From NCBI RefSeq assembly GCF_002960625.1, contig NZ_POJH01000030.1:113955-177954 (forward strand): 64,000 bases of DNA, in the 5' to 3' direction. Both the position numbers and the translations under genes were made by a program. This document shows positions 62,759-64,000 of this stretch, piece after piece. Under the pieces are notes generated by a model. That model had not been told where the DNA came from. It saw only the letters and a list, made by a program, of their open reading frames with translations, and made no database searches. This stretch comes from Streptococcus suis (lineage in GTDB: Bacteria; Bacillota; Bacilli; Lactobacillales; Streptococcaceae). Numbering within the stretch: the stretch's first letter is position 1; each line of letters begins with the position of its first letter.

Positions 62759-62866
62759 ATTGTCCTCAAGGATGGAAAAGTGATCGAGCAAGGCAACCAT
62801 AGCCAGCTCCTCAAGCTCAACGGCTTCTAGGCTGAACTCTACCACAACCAGTTTGTGTTTGAATAA
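62759..62866 (+). pseudogene. decayed copy of the satB 3' end
   Basis: These 108 bases match the end of satB (about 59334-59441) with 8 internal differences, mostly at third codon positions. One change makes TAC into TAG inside the frame (GFYAE becomes GF-stop). The copy ends in the same QFVFE-stop. The rest of the gene is missing. It is a direct repeat flanking the 59450-62750 block. Confidence 0.9.
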
Positions 62867-62871
62867 AGTTG

Positions 62872-62900
62872 AAAACCCCAGCCACTAGGTTGGAGTTTTG
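62872..62900 (+). terminator. terminator after the satB remnant
   Basis: AAAACCCCAGCC pairs with GGTTGGAGTTTT (mismatches inside), ending in TTTTG. Confidence 0.6.
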
Positions 62901-62931
62901 CTTTACCCTGTATTTCCTGTATAATAGACCT

Positions 62932-63467
62932 ATGAAAAGACAGAGCGTTCGAGTTGAATTATTTCCCCTAAAAAAGAAGAAATCCCTGCCTACTTAGATG
63001 ACAAGGGTGTTTTTGTGAATGACTATTTCAAGACCTACCTAGCTCACTCGGCATATCAAGTGGTGGAGGAGCAGCAAGAGTGCTTGGTTGAGATTGTCAG
63101 CCTAGCTGATATGGGATTTGATTGGGAAGCAACTGCTCCTCAGATAGAGGAGAGAGCCGTGGAGATGGGGTATCAATTACCACCAGCTCATCTGGGAGTT
63201 TATCTTCGATTGACCTTGTTGGAACAGGAAGTCAGTCAAGATGCCATACTCTCCCAAGGGAAATCACCAGACGGAGCCATTTGCCTGCTGTCGCCTCAGT
63301 TGGAAGACGAATTTACCTTCCCTCGCAGTGTCTATCTCCGTAAGGTTGACCAAGACTTGTGGCTACGTGCAGCTCGCTTTGATGACGAGTATGCTTTTCC
63401 CTTAACAACACTTTTTGCATTTGTGACGAAAAATGCGAATGAATTTGTAGAGGGGAGTGAGCCCTAA
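62932..63467 (+). pseudogene. hypothetical protein gene frameshifted at a poly-A tract
   Basis: An ATG at 62932, six bases after TATAAT (62920-62925), begins MKRQSVRVELFPLKKKKSLPT and stops at 62995-62997. One more A in the A6 run at 62970-62975 would join it to the frame that continues EEIPAYLDDKGVFVNDYFKTY to 63467. The joined product would be about 178 residues, soluble and acidic (FPRSVYLRKVDQDLWLRAARF late in the protein). No family is recognised. It may be inactive, or switched by slippage. Confidence 0.65.
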
Positions 63468-63485
63468 ATAATTAAAGAGGCAAAT

Positions 63486-63965
63486 ATGAAGGAATTACAA
63501 TTTTTAATTTACCGAGCAGAAAATGACCAAGAAAAGGCTAGTGTCATTGTCAGTGACGAGACGATTTGGGCTAGTCAGAAGGAAATGGCAAGATTGTTTG
63601 ATGTTGGTGTACCAGCTATCAGCAAACATTTGAAAAATATTTTTGAAGAAGGCGAACTAGATGAGCATTCAGTTATTTCCAAAATGGAAACAGTTCAAAT
63701 AGAGGGGACTCGTGAGGTCATCAGGCAGGTTGATGATTACAATCTGGATGCTATCATCTCCGTCGGTTATCGTGTCAATTCTCAAAAGGCTACTAAGTTT
63801 AGACAGTGGGCAACGACTGTGCTTCGAGAATACATGATTAAAGGCTTTGCCATGGATGATGAGCGTTTGAAGCAAGGCGAAAACCTGTTATGGCTTCGAG
63901 CCAGTTTTTCTCGTAGAGAAAAACAAGAAAACCACCAGCTATGCTGGTGGCTGACAAGGCTTTGA
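63486..63965 (+). pseudogene. RhuM-like (virulence RhuM family) gene truncated at its 3' end
   Basis: The first 130 residues fit the RhuM family: FLIYRAENDQEKASVIVSDE, then IWASQKEMARLFDVGVPAIS, IRQVDDYNLDAIISVGYRV and KGFAMDDERLKQG. Family members are about 330 residues; this one departs after residue 133 and stops at 159 with a tail encoded by a foreign-looking hairpin region (63932-63950). AAAGAGG lies before the ATG. It was probably cut by insertion of a mobile element whose end begins here. RhuM genes travel with islands and phage-like elements. Confidence 0.7.
63925..63955. mobile_element. possible end of an IS200/IS605-type element
   Basis: CCACCAGC-TAT-GCTGGTGG (63932-63950), an 8-bp perfect hairpin with a three-base loop, lies exactly where the RhuM-like protein loses family similarity. 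IS200-type elements lack inverted repeats and carry such subterminal hairpins. The transposase would lie beyond the window, so this is tentative. Confidence 0.4.
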
Positions 63966-64000
63966 GCTTCCATTTCTTTTTCCTGTTATAATCTAATTGT

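Overview
The window is chromosomal DNA of a low-GC streptococcus, most probably Streptococcus suis. The evidence is a recognisable set of genes: a troABCD manganese/zinc cluster with its DtxR-type regulator, the very large LPXTG-anchored amylopullulanase ApuA behind a LacI-type regulator, a MarR plus two-subunit ABC exporter set matching SatR-SatA-SatB, a complete ascorbate (ula) utilisation cluster, and streptococcal housekeeping genes (leuS, tkt, pgi, galU, gpsA, pepO, SRP RNA). Species assignment is inference from gene content; no search was run.

Layout. (1) 1-7440: an accessory array of small membrane proteins and four CPBP (CAAX-protease/bacteriocin-immunity) genes. Four near-identical promoters drive it. 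Each has two direct repeats spaced exactly 21 bp, with a TATACT -10 box starting 30 bp after the last base of the second repeat, the layout of ComE/BlpR-type LytTR regulator targets. Embedded in it are a par/Fst-like type I toxin-antitoxin locus (1683-1932) and a RelBE-like type II pair (4802-5420). (2) 7500-12260: an unknown membrane-anchored protein, then divergent troR / troABCD. (3) 12328-18790: pepO, a membrane glycerophosphodiesterase, leuS. (4) 18841-23271: a hydrolase, a CHAP-domain secreted protein and a coiled-coil LPXTG surface protein, separated by repeat-rich DNA. (5) 23512-25746: a polar amino-acid ABC transporter. (6) 25810-33627: apuR and apuA with shared LacI/CcpA-type operators. 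(7) 33851-43083: ascorbate uptake and breakdown (ulaA-F, a PRD regulator, ulaG). A roughly 40-bp operator is shared by two promoters, and repeat DNA has accumulated between the genes. (8) 43186-55283: housekeeping block (tkt, tadA, SRP RNA, pgi, a phosphatase, lysine/DAP synthesis, folate, rhomboid, galU, gpsA), with a candidate small RNA at 45399-45457. (9) 55443-62737: satRAB, a formate/nitrite channel, two FMN reductases (one fused to a PAS-like domain) and a DUF454 protein. A decayed copy of the satB 3' end follows the block. (10) 62932-64000: a frameshifted gene and a truncated RhuM-like gene that ends beside an IS200-like hairpin.

How they work together. The left end looks like a quorum-sensing-controlled immunity region whose regulator is not in the window. 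The middle is a carbohydrate and host-surface region: starch/glycogen breakdown by ApuA, then ascorbate uptake feeding xylulose-5-phosphate to the adjacent transketolase. The right end combines efflux (SatAB) with anaerobic/flavin redox functions under a full-consensus cre site.

Most promising for novelty: the LytTR-promoter array, the par-type toxin locus, the small RNA at 45.4 kb, and the block flanked by satB 3'-end copies.
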